A stretch of 27,464 nt of DNA from Candidatus Kaiserbacteria bacterium (lineage in GTDB: Bacteria > Patescibacteriota > Minisyncoccia > Phycocordibacterales > UBA2100): assembly GCA_019247335.1 (NCBI GenBank), contig JAFAPB010000077.1:1-27464 (forward strand), read 5' to 3'. Shown one piece after another: positions 7,252-13,670 of the stretch (position 1 is its first letter; each line of letters begins with the position of its first letter). The notes beneath the pieces are model-generated. The model had not been told where the DNA came from and did no database searches. It was given only the letters and a program-made list of their open reading frames with translations. The translations under genes were made by a program, and so were the position numbers.

Positions 7252-8607
7252 ATGCCCGTGAAAATTCTCTGGAGCGTGATCTTCTCGTTTCTCGCGGGCG
7301 TGCTTCTCTCCTCTTTCGTGTTCCTGCCGCCCGCTTTTTTGGCGTTTCTTGGTGTGCTCGCCGCGGTCGCGACGTTTTTTGCATGGAGTGAGCCGATGAA
7401 ACGCGATGCATTCATTGTCGTTGCTGTCGCACTCGTTTCATTTTCGCTCGGCTCGATGCGCATGCAGACCGCGTCGCGCGTCGGTGATCCGCATCTCACG
7501 GCGCAGATCGATAAGACCGTAACGATACAGGGCGTCGTAAGTGAAGAGCCGGATGCCCGTGAAACGAGCGTGCGCCTCACGATCGATGCGCGCTCGCTCC
7601 AGAGCGGCAGCAGCACGGTTCCTGTCGCCGCGCGCGTGATCGCGATCGCGCCGTTGCATACCGAGACGCGATACGGCGATCTCGTCACGGTCAAAGGCAA
7701 GCTCGGCTTGCCTGAAGCGTTCGATACGGTCGAGGGAAGACAATTCGATTATCCCAATTACCTTGCGAAGGATGGCATCTTGTACCTTGTGTCATACGCG
7801 CAAATAAAAGAGAGTCGAGAGAATCGCGGCAATCCGATCAAGGCCACAGCGATCCGCGTGAAGCGGCTGTATCTCGATGGGCTCGGCGCGGTACTTCCCG
7901 AGCCCGAAGCGGGGCTCGCTGGCGGGATCACCGTCGGCGACAAGCGATCGGTCGGGGGCGAACTCACGACTACGTTCCAAAACGTGTCGCTCGTGCATAT
8001 GCTCGTTCTCTCCGGCTACAACATCACGGTCGTCATCAACGCGATCTCGACACTCTTTAAAATGTTCGCCCAATCGGTCCGCTTCGGCATCGCGGGCGCG
8101 GTCGTCGTGTTCTTTATTCTCATGGCAGGCGGTGCGGCGAGCGCGGTGCGCGCCGGCGCGATGTCGATGATCGCGATATTCGCGCGCGTGACGCACCGGC
8201 AATATTTTGCGGAACGCATCTTAGGCGTCGTCAGTGCCAGCATGGTCGCATGGAATCCGTGGATACTCGCATTCGATCCCGGCTTTCAGCTCTCCGCGCT
8301 CGCGACGCTCGGGCTTGTGCTTTTTACGCCGATCTTCGCGCGCTGGTTCGCGCGCGTACCGGAGAAATTCGGCATGCGGGAGATTATTTCTTCCACTTGC
8401 GGCACGCAGCTCATGGTCTTGCCGCTCCTTCTCTATCAAAACGGCACACTCTCTATTTATGCGCTGCCCGCAAATCTCTTCGCGCTCGTTGCCGTACCCT
8501 ATGCAATGTCCTTTCGTTCGTCGCAGCGATCTTCGGCATTCCTGCCGGCAGCTTTGCGGTGCCGCTCGCCGCGCCCGCGTATGCGCTTCTGGGGTACATC
8601 ATCATAG
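7252..8607 (+). CDS. comEC: ComEC/Rec2-family DNA-uptake channel, frameshifted near its 3' end
   Basis: The membrane channel that passes single-stranded transforming DNA into the cytoplasm. Visible parts are two N-terminal hydrophobic segments, a DUF4131-type soluble region (about residues 60-190, with DLVTVKGKLGLPEAF and FDYPNYLAKDGI), then the Competence domain starting with LVHMLVLSGYNITVVINAI and followed by at least four more membrane segments. The frame reads normally to VAVPYAM at 8508. The remaining residues to the stop at 8607 (Ser/Arg-rich) are out of frame and not hydrophobic, while the real continuation is in the next frame to 8762. I chose ATG 7252 over an upstream TTG at 7234 because the latter lies in the terminator tail. 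The C-terminal metallo-beta-lactamase domain of long ComEC proteins is absent; a separate gene at 12458 encodes such a domain. Confidence 0.88.
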   Translation: MPVKILWSVIFSFLAGVLLSSFVFLPPAFLAFLGVLAAVATFFAWSEPMKRDAFIVVAVALVSFSLGSMRMQTASRVGDPHLTAQIDKTVTIQGVVSEEPDARETSVRLTIDARSLQSGSSTVPVAARVIAIAPLHTETRYGDLVTVKGKLGLPEAFDTVEGRQFDYPNYLAKDGILYLVSYAQIKESRENRGNPIKATAIRVKRLYLDGLGAVLPEPEAGLAGGITVGDKRSVGGELTTTFQNVSLVHMLVLSGYNITVVINAISTLFKMFAQSVRFGIAGAVVVFFILMAGGAASAVRAGAMSMIAIFARVTHRQYFAERILGVVSASMVAWNPWILAFDPGFQLSALATLGLVLFTPIFARWFARVPEKFGMREIISSTCGTQLMVLPLLLYQNGTLSIYALPANLFALVAVPYAMSFRSSQRSSAFLPAALRCRSPRPRMRFWGTSS

Positions 8608-8762
8608 TCGCGAAATTCTTCGCCGCGCTTCCGTTTGCAACGCTCACGCTGCCAGCATTCAATGCACTCTGGCTCGCACTCGCATATGCGCTGCTATTTG
8701 TAGGTTATGCGTATATAAAAAAGAGCGATGGCGGCGCCGTAAACGGCACCGCCACCTTATGA
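8508..8762 (+). pseudogene. comEC: Detached C-terminal membrane segments of comEC (frameshifted remainder)
   Basis: This stretch continues comEC in a different frame: VLSFVAAIFGIPAGSF, PLAAPAYALLGYIIIVAKFF, AALPFATLTLP and ALAYALLFVGYAYIKKS are typical of the last helices of the Competence domain. Restoring one base near 8508 (for example a second G after ATG) would join VPYAM directly to VLSFVAAIFG. The break is therefore a single-base loss in the read sequence. It may be a real inactivating mutation, a population variant, or an assembly error; I see no convincing programmed-frameshift signal. The last codons overlap the terminator of the convergent gene. Confidence 0.8.
8717..8753 (-). terminator. 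Intrinsic terminator of the minus-strand gene at 8790, inside the comEC 3' end
   Basis: On the minus strand GGCGGTGCCG pairs with CGGCGCCGCC around TTTA. All ten pairs form if one U-G pair is allowed, and a run of six T follows a short spacer. On the plus strand the same site has a C-A mismatch and no T-tail, so it belongs to the minus strand. Confidence 0.6.
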
Positions 8763-8789
8763 AGCAATCTGCTTCGAGAACAGACGCGC

Positions 8790-9446
8790 CTAGCGCGTCG
8801 CGCGATCCTCGGTCCGCTCGCCGGCACCCAGCGGCGCCTTCGCCTCGGGCGCCGCATCACCGGTGAGCGAGTCGAGGTGCTCGAACGTCGCGGTGACGAT
8901 CGTGCCTTCGCCGAGGCTCATCGTGGCGATCGTCTTCTCGATCGCCTGGCGCAGCACACTGGCGTCGCCGACGAAGGTGATGTGCGGTACGGCTTCGAGC
9001 GCGCCGGTCAGAACAGCCTGGTAGTACTGCGCGTACGCGCTGCCGTGCGAACTCGCGGCCTGCGCGATCTCGCTGATGGCCGTCGCGGCGCCGGCGAACT
9101 CGTACTGGCCGATCGTCGTCTGCGACACGCTCTTCGCCTGCACGAGCTGCGCGCCGAAACGGCGGAGCACGGTGATGAACGTGTTGTCGTCGCGCGCGGT
9201 CGCGAGCTTCGCGCTGACGCCGAGACGCTTCGCCGCCGAGATTACCGTGTGCGCCGATTCCAGATGCTGCGTCAGGATCGGCTGTGTGGCGAGCGTCGCC
9301 ATGAGCGCGTCAAAACGTGCCTTGGTGCGGGCGCTCGGCTCTTTCAGGTTCACGACCTGCATCAGAATGACCGACACGACATCAGTCGCTGCGAACAGCG
9401 GGAAGATGTGGCCGGTTCCGTTCGTGGATTGCGGTTTGGTCTGCAA
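8790..9446 (-). CDS. Protein of unknown function, TTG start
   Basis: A 218-residue soluble protein that I do not recognise. It is rich in Ala, Thr, Ser, Leu and Val with alternating helical segments, has one short hydrophobic stretch near the N-terminus (FPLFAATDVVSVILMQVV), and ends in a charged low-complexity tail (GAGERTEDRATR). The start is a TTG at 9446, supported by AAGGGAG six to seven bases upstream and by the well-formed promoter and leader further up. No ATG in frame gives a better position. It is transcribed alone, towards comEC, with a terminator that lies inside the comEC coding end. The strong promoter suggests it is well expressed. No signal peptide or catalytic motif is visible. 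Confidence 0.75.
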   Translation of the reverse strand: MQTKPQSTNGTGHIFPLFAATDVVSVILMQVVNLKEPSARTKARFDALMATLATQPILTQHLESAHTVISAAKRLGVSAKLATARDDNTFITVLRRFGAQLVQAKSVSQTTIGQYEFAGAATAISEIAQAASSHGSAYAQYYQAVLTGALEAVPHITFVGDASVLRQAIEKTIATMSLGEGTIVTATFEHLDSLTGDAAPEAKAPLGAGERTEDRATR

Positions 9447-9467
9447 GGAACACTCCCTTCAATGCTG

Positions 9468-9488
9468 CACCGCTCGGATTGAGCGGTG
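9468..9488 (-). promoter_or_regulatory. 5'-terminal hairpin in the leader of the gene at 9446
   Basis: CACCGCTC (9468-9475) and GAGCGGTG (9481-9488) form a perfect 8-bp stem with a 5-base loop. The predicted transcription start from the promoter at 9497-9525 is about 9490, so the stem begins within two or three bases of the RNA 5' end. It could stabilise the messenger or act as an operator. Confidence 0.55.
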
Positions 9489-9496
9489 GAAGGGCG

Positions 9497-9525
9497 ACTA
9501 TAATTCATTTTCGCTTCATAGTCAA
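9497..9525 (-). promoter_or_regulatory. Sigma-70-like promoter of the gene at 9446
   Basis: On the minus strand, TTGACT (9520-9525), a 17-base spacer, then TATAGT (9497-9502). This is one of the best promoter matches in the window. The -35 box overlaps the tail of the terminator of the gene upstream. Confidence 0.75.
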
Positions 9526-9554
9526 AAAAGCCCCGGCTTTCGGCCGGGGCTTTT
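9524..9554 (-). terminator. Intrinsic terminator of the membrane-protein gene at 9569
   Basis: On the minus strand GCCCCGGC pairs with GCCGGGGC, followed by a run of six T. A short T-run on the other side makes it possibly bidirectional. Confidence 0.85.
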
Positions 9555-9568
9555 CGCGGAGGCAATCC

Positions 9569-10018
9569 TTACATCGAGACGCCGGTCGGCATATGCCGAG
9601 CGGGCATCGAGCGGCCATGCCACCAGCCGACGAGCGCGGCCGGGATGACCCAGTAGCCGAGAAGCACGAGCGTAGACCAGCTCGCGAGGAACGGCCAGAA
9701 GTTGGGGAGGATCGAGACCATCTGGGAGAGCGATCCCGTCTGCGTGAGGACGCCGGTGATACCCGTGATGAAGGCGGTCACGATGGCGACCACGAATCCG
9801 ATCACGCCGAAGATTGCACCGGATTGCAGACTGCGCGCGCCGTACCACCAGGTGAGGAGGCCGACGACGATCGCCGCGAGGATCACGTACATGACGTACT
9901 GCACGGTGAAGACGCCGCCCGAGGTCGAAGCGGGGAAGAGCGCGACGATGGCCGCGACGACATTGTTATTAATGTAGTTACCGAGAAACGAGATCAAAAT
10001 GGAACGCTCCCAATTCAT
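9569..10018 (-). CDS. Small polytopic membrane protein of unknown function
   Basis: A 149-residue integral membrane protein with about four hydrophobic segments (near residues 20-30, 38-60, 66-92 and 108-132). It begins MNWERSILISFLGNYINNN and ends in a short polar tail with three Met and two His. The pattern matches short hypothetical membrane proteins that I have seen in CPR genomes, but I know no function. The ATG at 10018 is the only sensible start. It follows the superoxide dismutase gene on the same strand by 72 bases and has its own terminator; the gap contains a perfect 7-bp hairpin that may be promoter-linked. Confidence 0.75.
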   Translation of the reverse strand: MNWERSILISFLGNYINNNVVAAIVALFPASTSGGVFTVQYVMYVILAAIVVGLLTWWYGARSLQSGAIFGVIGFVVAIVTAFITGITGVLTQTGSLSQMVSILPNFWPFLASWSTLVLLGYWVIPAALVGWWHGRSMPARHMPTGVSM

Positions 10019-10047
10019 AATGATGGTTAATAAGTGTTAATGAAGTA

Positions 10048-10065
10048 ACGATAGCCTTCTATCGT
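10048..10065 (-). promoter_or_regulatory. Hairpin or operator between sod and the membrane-protein gene
   Basis: ACGATAG (10048-10054) and CTATCGT (10059-10065) form a perfect 7-bp inverted repeat around CCTT. On the minus strand it overlaps a possible TTGTAC-17-TATCGT promoter. It could also be a weak terminator for sod, although no T-run follows. Confidence 0.4.
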
Positions 10066-10090
10066 CAGTAGTACAAATCGCTTTTCCACA

Positions 10091-10696
10091 CTACGCGGCC
10101 GGTTTCCAGCTCGAGAGTTTCGCGAAGCGATCCTCAATGAGGCCCCAATTGAGATTCTTGAAGAACGCATCGATGTACTTGCCCTTGCCTTGGGCTCCGT
10201 AATCCAGGAGGTATGTGTGTTCCCACACATCGAGCGCAAGGACGATCGGGAGCGTCACGAAGTGACCTATGTGCTGCTCGCCGGAAAATCCAGCAAGGAG
10301 CTGCTGGCCGTACGCATCCCAGTAGAGGATCGCCCAGCCGGGGCCTCGCATGTTGCCGATCGCTTTGATGTACGGCTGCACATGCTCCGCTTTCTTGTAT
10401 TCCTTCTCGAACTGCTTCGCGAGCGCGCTCTCCGGGTTCAATTCCTTCGCGCCACCCTCGAACTGCTCGAAATAATATTCGTGCAGGCGCATTCCGCCGA
10501 ATTCGAATGAACGGCGGCGGATGAGCTCGGAGAGCGCGTGCGCGTTCTTCTCGGAATCTTTCGCGTATTCCGGCAGGGCGGAGGAGATCGCATTGAAATT
10601 TTTCACGTAGCCCTGATAGAGACCAAGGTGCTCATCGATCGATTTTTTCGAGATACCGTCGAGTTCGGGGATAGAGAATGTTTTTGCTTCGTACAT
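10091..10696 (-). CDS. Superoxide dismutase, Fe/Mn family
   Basis: Converts superoxide to oxygen and hydrogen peroxide in the cytoplasm. Numbered from ATG 10696, the 201 residues carry all four metal ligands: His23, His72, Asp156 and His160 (LDVWEHTYLLDYG). The hydrophobic signature GPGWAILYWD is also present. Gly68 stands four residues before His72 and Gln141 stands in the second-sphere position, the arrangement seen in Mn rather than Fe enzymes, so Mn or cambialistic use is likely (inference). The first His is followed by LGLYQGYV, one residue shorter than in E. coli enzymes. The frame is open to an ATG at 10744, but that start would lie across an extended -10 element, so MYEAKTF is the better start. 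Confidence 0.93.
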   Translation of the reverse strand: MYEAKTFSIPELDGISKKSIDEHLGLYQGYVKNFNAISSALPEYAKDSEKNAHALSELIRRRSFEFGGMRLHEYYFEQFEGGAKELNPESALAKQFEKEYKKAEHVQPYIKAIGNMRGPGWAILYWDAYGQQLLAGFSGEQHIGHFVTLPIVLALDVWEHTYLLDYGAQGKGKYIDAFFKNLNWGLIEDRFAKLSSWKPAA

Positions 10697-10719
10697 ATAA
10701 ATATAGCTAGTGATAATGA

Positions 10720-10737
10720 TGGTATGGCAGTATACCA
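10720..10737 (-). promoter_or_regulatory. Extended -10 promoter and overlapping 18-bp palindrome of sod
   Basis: On the minus strand TGG-TATACT is an extended -10 (hexamer at 10729-10734), leaving a leader of about 25-30 bases. TGGTAT (10720-10725) and ATACCA (10732-10737) form a palindrome that covers it, a plausible repressor site. Confidence 0.45.
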
Positions 10738-10761
10738 CCGCCATTCATGGAAAAGCGGGTG

Positions 10762-10792
10762 ACAAAAGTAGAGCCGGCGCTGTCGCCGGCTC
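10762..10792 (-). terminator. Intrinsic terminator of the acyltransferase-like gene at 10791
   Basis: On the minus strand GAGCCGGCG and CGCCGGCTC form a perfect 9-bp stem with a 4-base loop, followed by TACTTTTG. The stem starts inside the stop codon of the gene. Confidence 0.75.
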
Positions 10793-11555
10793 ACGCCTCC
10801 ATGATCTCGATCTGCAGCCGCTCATTCTCCTTTGCGAGGTCGAACGGACCCGTGATCCGATACGCCTTGCGGGTGAACGACAGGATCACCGGTCGATGTT
10901 TCGCGTTGTCCTTACCGAACATGCGCGCGAAGCATTCCTGGAGCGATACCTGTTCGCGCGCGTACGGGACCTCGATGTATCCCGGAAGAATGCGCGCACC
11001 CGTTTCATAGGCGAGTTGCGTCAGCAGGGATTGCTCGATCACCTGCATTTCGCGATCGTTGCGCACGAGCGGGATCTTGTTCTTGTTCGCCTCGCCGAAG
11101 GTGCGTCCTTGTTCCGGATTCCCGACGACAACGAACCGCGCTCGCACGATCTGGCCCGCGATGAGCAAGCCGCGACCGCCTTTTACACGACTCCGGCGGT
11201 CAACGACGATGCATCGAAGCATGACGCGCATCCAGCCGGGCATGTTCCATAGGTCGAGCAAGCGCTTGTCCGGCATCGTCCACACGAATGCCCACGGGCA
11301 CACCAGAAACCACGGGAAGAGGAGTGCGCCCAGGAGGAACGTCTCGACGAAGACGGTCGGATGATTGGTGAGGATGAGCAGCTTGCCGCGCAATGCCTCG
11401 CCAACGAGCCGCCAGTAGCCGCGCACGATGACGCGACGAGTGAGCAGGAAGTACATCGTCAGCGGACCGAGAATGAAAATTCCCAAGATCCATGCAACGA
11501 CGTAGCCGCTCAGGATCACCCAGAGCAGCCACGCCCATAAGCGGAGCTTTTTCAT
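10791..11555 (-). CDS. Acyltransferase-like (PlsC/LPLAT fold) membrane protein, divergent active site
   Basis: A 254-residue protein with N-terminal hydrophobic segments (residues 8-40) followed by a glycerophospholipid acyltransferase-like domain. The block-I motif is LTNHPTVFVETF, with His65 and Glu71 where typical enzymes have HX4D. The block-III position reads NPEQGRT instead of FPEGTR. Both changes make normal acyl transfer uncertain. It shares the NHP and WNMP blocks and the overall plan with the protein encoded at 11662, so the two are tandem paralogues. The start at 11555 is supported by GAAAGGT six bases upstream. It has its own promoter (11584-11612) and terminator, so it is regulated apart from its neighbour. 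Membrane-lipid modification is the likely role. Confidence 0.75.
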   Translation of the reverse strand: MKKLRLWAWLLWVILSGYVVAWILGIFILGPLTMYFLLTRRVIVRGYWRLVGEALRGKLLILTNHPTVFVETFLLGALLFPWFLVCPWAFVWTMPDKRLLDLWNMPGWMRVMLRCIVVDRRSRVKGGRGLLIAGQIVRARFVVVGNPEQGRTFGEANKNKIPLVRNDREMQVIEQSLLTQLAYETGARILPGYIEVPYAREQVSLQECFARMFGKDNAKHRPVILSFTRKAYRITGPFDLAKENERLQIEIMEA

Positions 11556-11583
11556 GGGTTACCTTTCAGGTTGACTGCGCGCA

Positions 11584-11612
11584 ACAGTAGCGGGACGGCG
11601 CGAGTGGGTCAA
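11584..11612 (-). promoter_or_regulatory. Sigma-70-like promoter of the gene at 11555
   Basis: On the minus strand TTGACC (11607-11612), 17 bases, TACTGT (11584-11589). The -35 box overlaps the T-tail of the preceding terminator. Confidence 0.65.
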
Positions 11613-11645
11613 GCAAAAGAAAACCGCCCGGCGCGCGGCCGGGCG
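11611..11645 (-). terminator. Intrinsic terminator of the acyltransferase gene at 11662
   Basis: On the minus strand CGCCCGGC pairs with GCCGGGCG around a 5-base loop and is followed by GGTTTTCTTTTGC. Confidence 0.8.
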
Positions 11646-11661
11646 ATGCAGGGTGCGGCGA

Positions 11662-12378
11662 TCAGCAGGCAAGGATCGCTTGTTCCAGATGGCGATTCGC
11701 CTCTTCGAGCTGCATCTCGCGCGGGAACATGAATTTCCGCCCGAAGTTGAAGACGATGCCCTCGCGCCAGACGTGACCCAGACTCGCGCGCAGGCCGAGT
11801 TCTTCCGTCACATTCGGTACGTCTATCCGGAGCGGCAACACGTACGCTTCCGCGCGCTGTGCCATCGTCGGCACACGGGTTTCGATGCGGCAGAGCTTGT
11901 GGACCGGATGGTCGACAAACACGCGTCCTTTCACGGTGCGCGTTCCCTCGGCGAAAATCAATATCGTCCAACCGCGCCGGACCTTCTCGATCGCCTTGCG
12001 CGTAGCCGCCGCGTTCTGCCGAGGATTACCGCGCGTGATCGTGATGCATCGCGTCATGACCGCGAACCTCGGAGAGACGAGCCCCTCGCGCGGCATATTC
12101 CAGATGAAGAACTTCGACGGCGCGAGATAGTACCACGGGCACAACAGGCCTTGTATCAGGATCGTTTCAAGCGCGGTCGGGTGATTCGACGCGATGATAA
12201 CGCCGCGCCCGACGCCCTGCAGCAAGTTGCCGTATCCGCGCACGCGCAGCTTGCCGCGGACGAGAAGCGCAAGCGCGATTGCGCCGAAGATCGTGCCGAA
12301 CGTGATGGCGATAGCGAACGAGTGAAGCCAGCGGCCGAAGAAGCACAGTATTCCCAGCAGGATATCTTTTATCCGCAT
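11662..12378 (-). CDS. Lysophospholipid acyltransferase-like protein (PlsC/LPLAT)
   Basis: A 238-residue membrane-associated protein expected to transfer an acyl chain to a glycerol-phosphate or related lipid. Two hydrophobic segments span residues 5-40. Block I is ASNHPTALETIL, with His66 and Glu71 (HX4E in place of HX4D), and block III is the intact FAEGTRTVKG at about residues 142-150. The block between them has the WNMP motif also seen in the paralogue at 10791. The ATG at 12378 is preferred over an upstream frame start because AAAGGA lies 8 bases before it. A TTGCGA-17-TAGTAT promoter lies upstream and a terminator downstream, so the gene is monocistronic. The exact acceptor cannot be assigned. 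Confidence 0.82.
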   Translation of the reverse strand: MRIKDILLGILCFFGRWLHSFAIAITFGTIFGAIALALLVRGKLRVRGYGNLLQGVGRGVIIASNHPTALETILIQGLLCPWYYLAPSKFFIWNMPREGLVSPRFAVMTRCITITRGNPRQNAAATRKAIEKVRRGWTILIFAEGTRTVKGRVFVDHPVHKLCRIETRVPTMAQRAEAYVLPLRIDVPNVTEELGLRASLGHVWREGIVFNFGRKFMFPREMQLEEANRHLEQAILAC

Positions 12379-12407
12379 CGGGGCATTCCTTTCTCTAAGC
12401 TGCCGCG

Positions 12408-12436
12408 ATACTAACAACCCGCCGCGCCGCTCGCAA
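12408..12436 (-). promoter_or_regulatory. Promoter of the acyltransferase gene at 12378
   Basis: On the minus strand TTGCGA (12431-12436), 17 bases, TAGTAT (12408-12413). It is divergent from the -10 element at 12446. Confidence 0.5.
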
Positions 12437-12445
12437 TCGAACGCC

Positions 12446-12451
12446 TATACT
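12446..12451 (+). promoter_or_regulatory. -10 element of the MBL-fold gene, leaderless type
   Basis: TATACT ends 6 bases before the ATG at 12458; no Shine-Dalgarno sequence. Confidence 0.55.
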
Positions 12452-12457
12452 TCTCGC

Positions 12458-13312
12458 ATGCGACGCAGCTCATACATCCTCGGCGCGATATTGCTTGTAC
12501 TTTTCATTGTAGTCGCTGCGATCTCCTTGGCGGCATGGTACGAGGACCGACGCGGGCTTCTCACCGTTTCTTTTCTCAACATCGGGCAGGGCGATTCGAT
12601 ATTTATCGATGCACCGAGCGGGCGGCAGATGCTGATCGACGGCGGGCCGAACGGGATCGTCTTGCGAAGGCTCGGCGAAGTGATGCCGTGGTACGACCAT
12701 ACGATCGATGTGGTGCTCGCGACGCATCCGGACATCGATCACACCAACGGCCTCGCGGATGTGTTCTCGCGCTACAAAGTCTCGTACATTTTTCTGCCGA
12801 GCGTGAAGGGTGTGACGAGCGACTGGCAATCCACGCTCGCCGCTGCGAAGCGCGAAGGCGCGCAGGAGATTATTGCGGAGCGTGGGCAAGTGGTCGATCT
12901 CGGCGACGGCGCGTACTCGGAGATCCTTTTCCCGGATCGCGCGCTTCCGGATGCGGAGACCAACACCGCATCCGCCGTCGTGCATCTTGTGTATGGCAAG
13001 ACCTCATTCATGCTCACGGGGGATTTGCCGCAGGAGGTCGAGAATTATCTCATCGCGCTCGACGGCTCTGCGCTCAGATCGGATGTCCTCAAAGCCGGAC
13101 ATCACGGCTCGAAGAATTCTTCCTCGGCGCTTTTTCTCGGCACGGTCGCGCCGGCGTACGGCGTCTATTCGCGCGGCTGCAACAATAAATACGGCCATCC
13201 CAATGTCGAAACAGTGCAGCGATTTGAGGCATTCAATATCCCGACATTCGATACGTGCAAAGAGGGGACGGTCACCTTCGTCTCCGACGGACAGACGGTA
13301 ACGCGCAAATGA
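12458..13312 (+). CDS. ComEC-type metallo-beta-lactamase-fold hydrolase, membrane anchored
   Basis: A 284-residue protein with one N-terminal membrane segment (residues 7-27) and an extracytoplasmic MBL domain like the C-terminal domain of ComEC/Rec2, thought to act as a nuclease on incoming DNA. The metal motif is ATHPDIDHTNGL (His90, Asp94, His95), with LTGDL (187-190), and KAGHHGSKNSSS (His215, His216) near the C-terminus. FLNIGQGDSIFI and MLIDGGP are the typical first strands. Because the comEC gene at 7252 lacks this domain, the two genes probably provide the two halves of one DNA-uptake system, though they are 4 kb apart. Three Cys late in the protein could form disulfides outside the cell. 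The ATG at 12458 follows a TATACT hexamer. Confidence 0.88.
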   Translation: MRRSSYILGAILLVLFIVVAAISLAAWYEDRRGLLTVSFLNIGQGDSIFIDAPSGRQMLIDGGPNGIVLRRLGEVMPWYDHTIDVVLATHPDIDHTNGLADVFSRYKVSYIFLPSVKGVTSDWQSTLAAAKREGAQEIIAERGQVVDLGDGAYSEILFPDRALPDAETNTASAVVHLVYGKTSFMLTGDLPQEVENYLIALDGSALRSDVLKAGHHGSKNSSSALFLGTVAPAYGVYSRGCNNKYGHPNVETVQRFEAFNIPTFDTCKEGTVTFVSDGQTVTRK

Positions 13313-13316
13313 AAAA

Positions 13317-13350
13317 GCGGCCGCGCGAAAGCGCGGCCGCCTGTTCTTTT
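13317..13350. terminator. Bidirectional terminator between MBL gene and rpmB
   Basis: GCGGCCGCGC (13317-13326) pairs with GCGCGGCCGC (13331-13340) around GAAA. T-rich CTGTTCTTTTCTTT follows on the plus strand and a TTTTTCAT tail follows on the minus strand, so both convergent genes can end here. Confidence 0.8.
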
Positions 13351-13352
13351 CT

Positions 13353-13598
13353 TTACTTGACGAGGCCTGCGGCCTTGAGCGTCTGATAGGCGCCGCGCTT
13401 TTTCATCGTCTTCAAGCCCTTAGCCGAGACGTTGACGGTGATCTTTTTATTGAGTTCCGGGACAAAGAGGGTCTTGGTCTGGAAATTGATCTGGCGGCGG
13501 CGCTTGCCGGTCGGGTTGAACTTGGTCGCGCGCGTGCGGTTGGAATACCCGCCGCCGACGCGGGATTTCTTGCCTGTTATGTCGCAGACGCGTGCCAT
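13353..13598 (-). CDS. rpmB: Ribosomal protein bL28
   Basis: An 81-residue large-subunit protein, MARVCDITGKKSRVGGGYSN at the N-terminus with the conserved NRTRATKFNPT segment, then KKITVNVSAKGLKTM near the C-terminus. The frame extends upstream to 13865, but the ATG at 13598 gives the canonical N-terminus and length and is preceded by a good promoter. No Shine-Dalgarno sequence is visible in the short leader (CCCACTT before ATG). It is divergent from the site-2 protease gene, whose -10 element lies about 45 bases away from its own. Confidence 0.96.
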   Translation of the reverse strand: MARVCDITGKKSRVGGGYSNRTRATKFNPTGKRRRQINFQTKTLFVPELNKKITVNVSAKGLKTMKKRGAYQTLKAAGLVK

Positions 13599-13608
13599 AA
13601 GTGGGCGC

Positions 13609-13637
13609 ATACTAGCCCGTACGGCGCTAAAAGTCAA
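13609..13637 (-). promoter_or_regulatory. Sigma-70-like promoter of rpmB
   Basis: On the minus strand TTGACT (13632-13637), 17 bases, TAGTAT (13609-13614). The transcript leader would be only a few bases long. Confidence 0.7.
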
Positions 13638-13657
13638 AAAAATCGACAGCCGTTTGC

Positions 13658-13663
13658 TATAGT
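13658..13663 (+). promoter_or_regulatory. -10 element of the site-2 protease gene, leaderless type
   Basis: TATAGT ends 7 bases before the ATG at 13671, as at the RNase H gene. Confidence 0.5.
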
Positions 13664-13670
13664 TTTCGGC

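Noticed and set aside
8500..8512. Programmed frameshift in comEC
   Set aside because: No slippery heptamer, stimulatory stem or upstream Shine-Dalgarno-like sequence is evident at the break. A mutation or assembly error is simpler, though I cannot decide between those two.
11653..12414. Plus-strand open frame over the second acyltransferase
   Set aside because: The minus-strand frame has NHP and EGTR motifs, a Shine-Dalgarno sequence and a terminator. The plus-strand product is Arg-rich with no recognisable feature.
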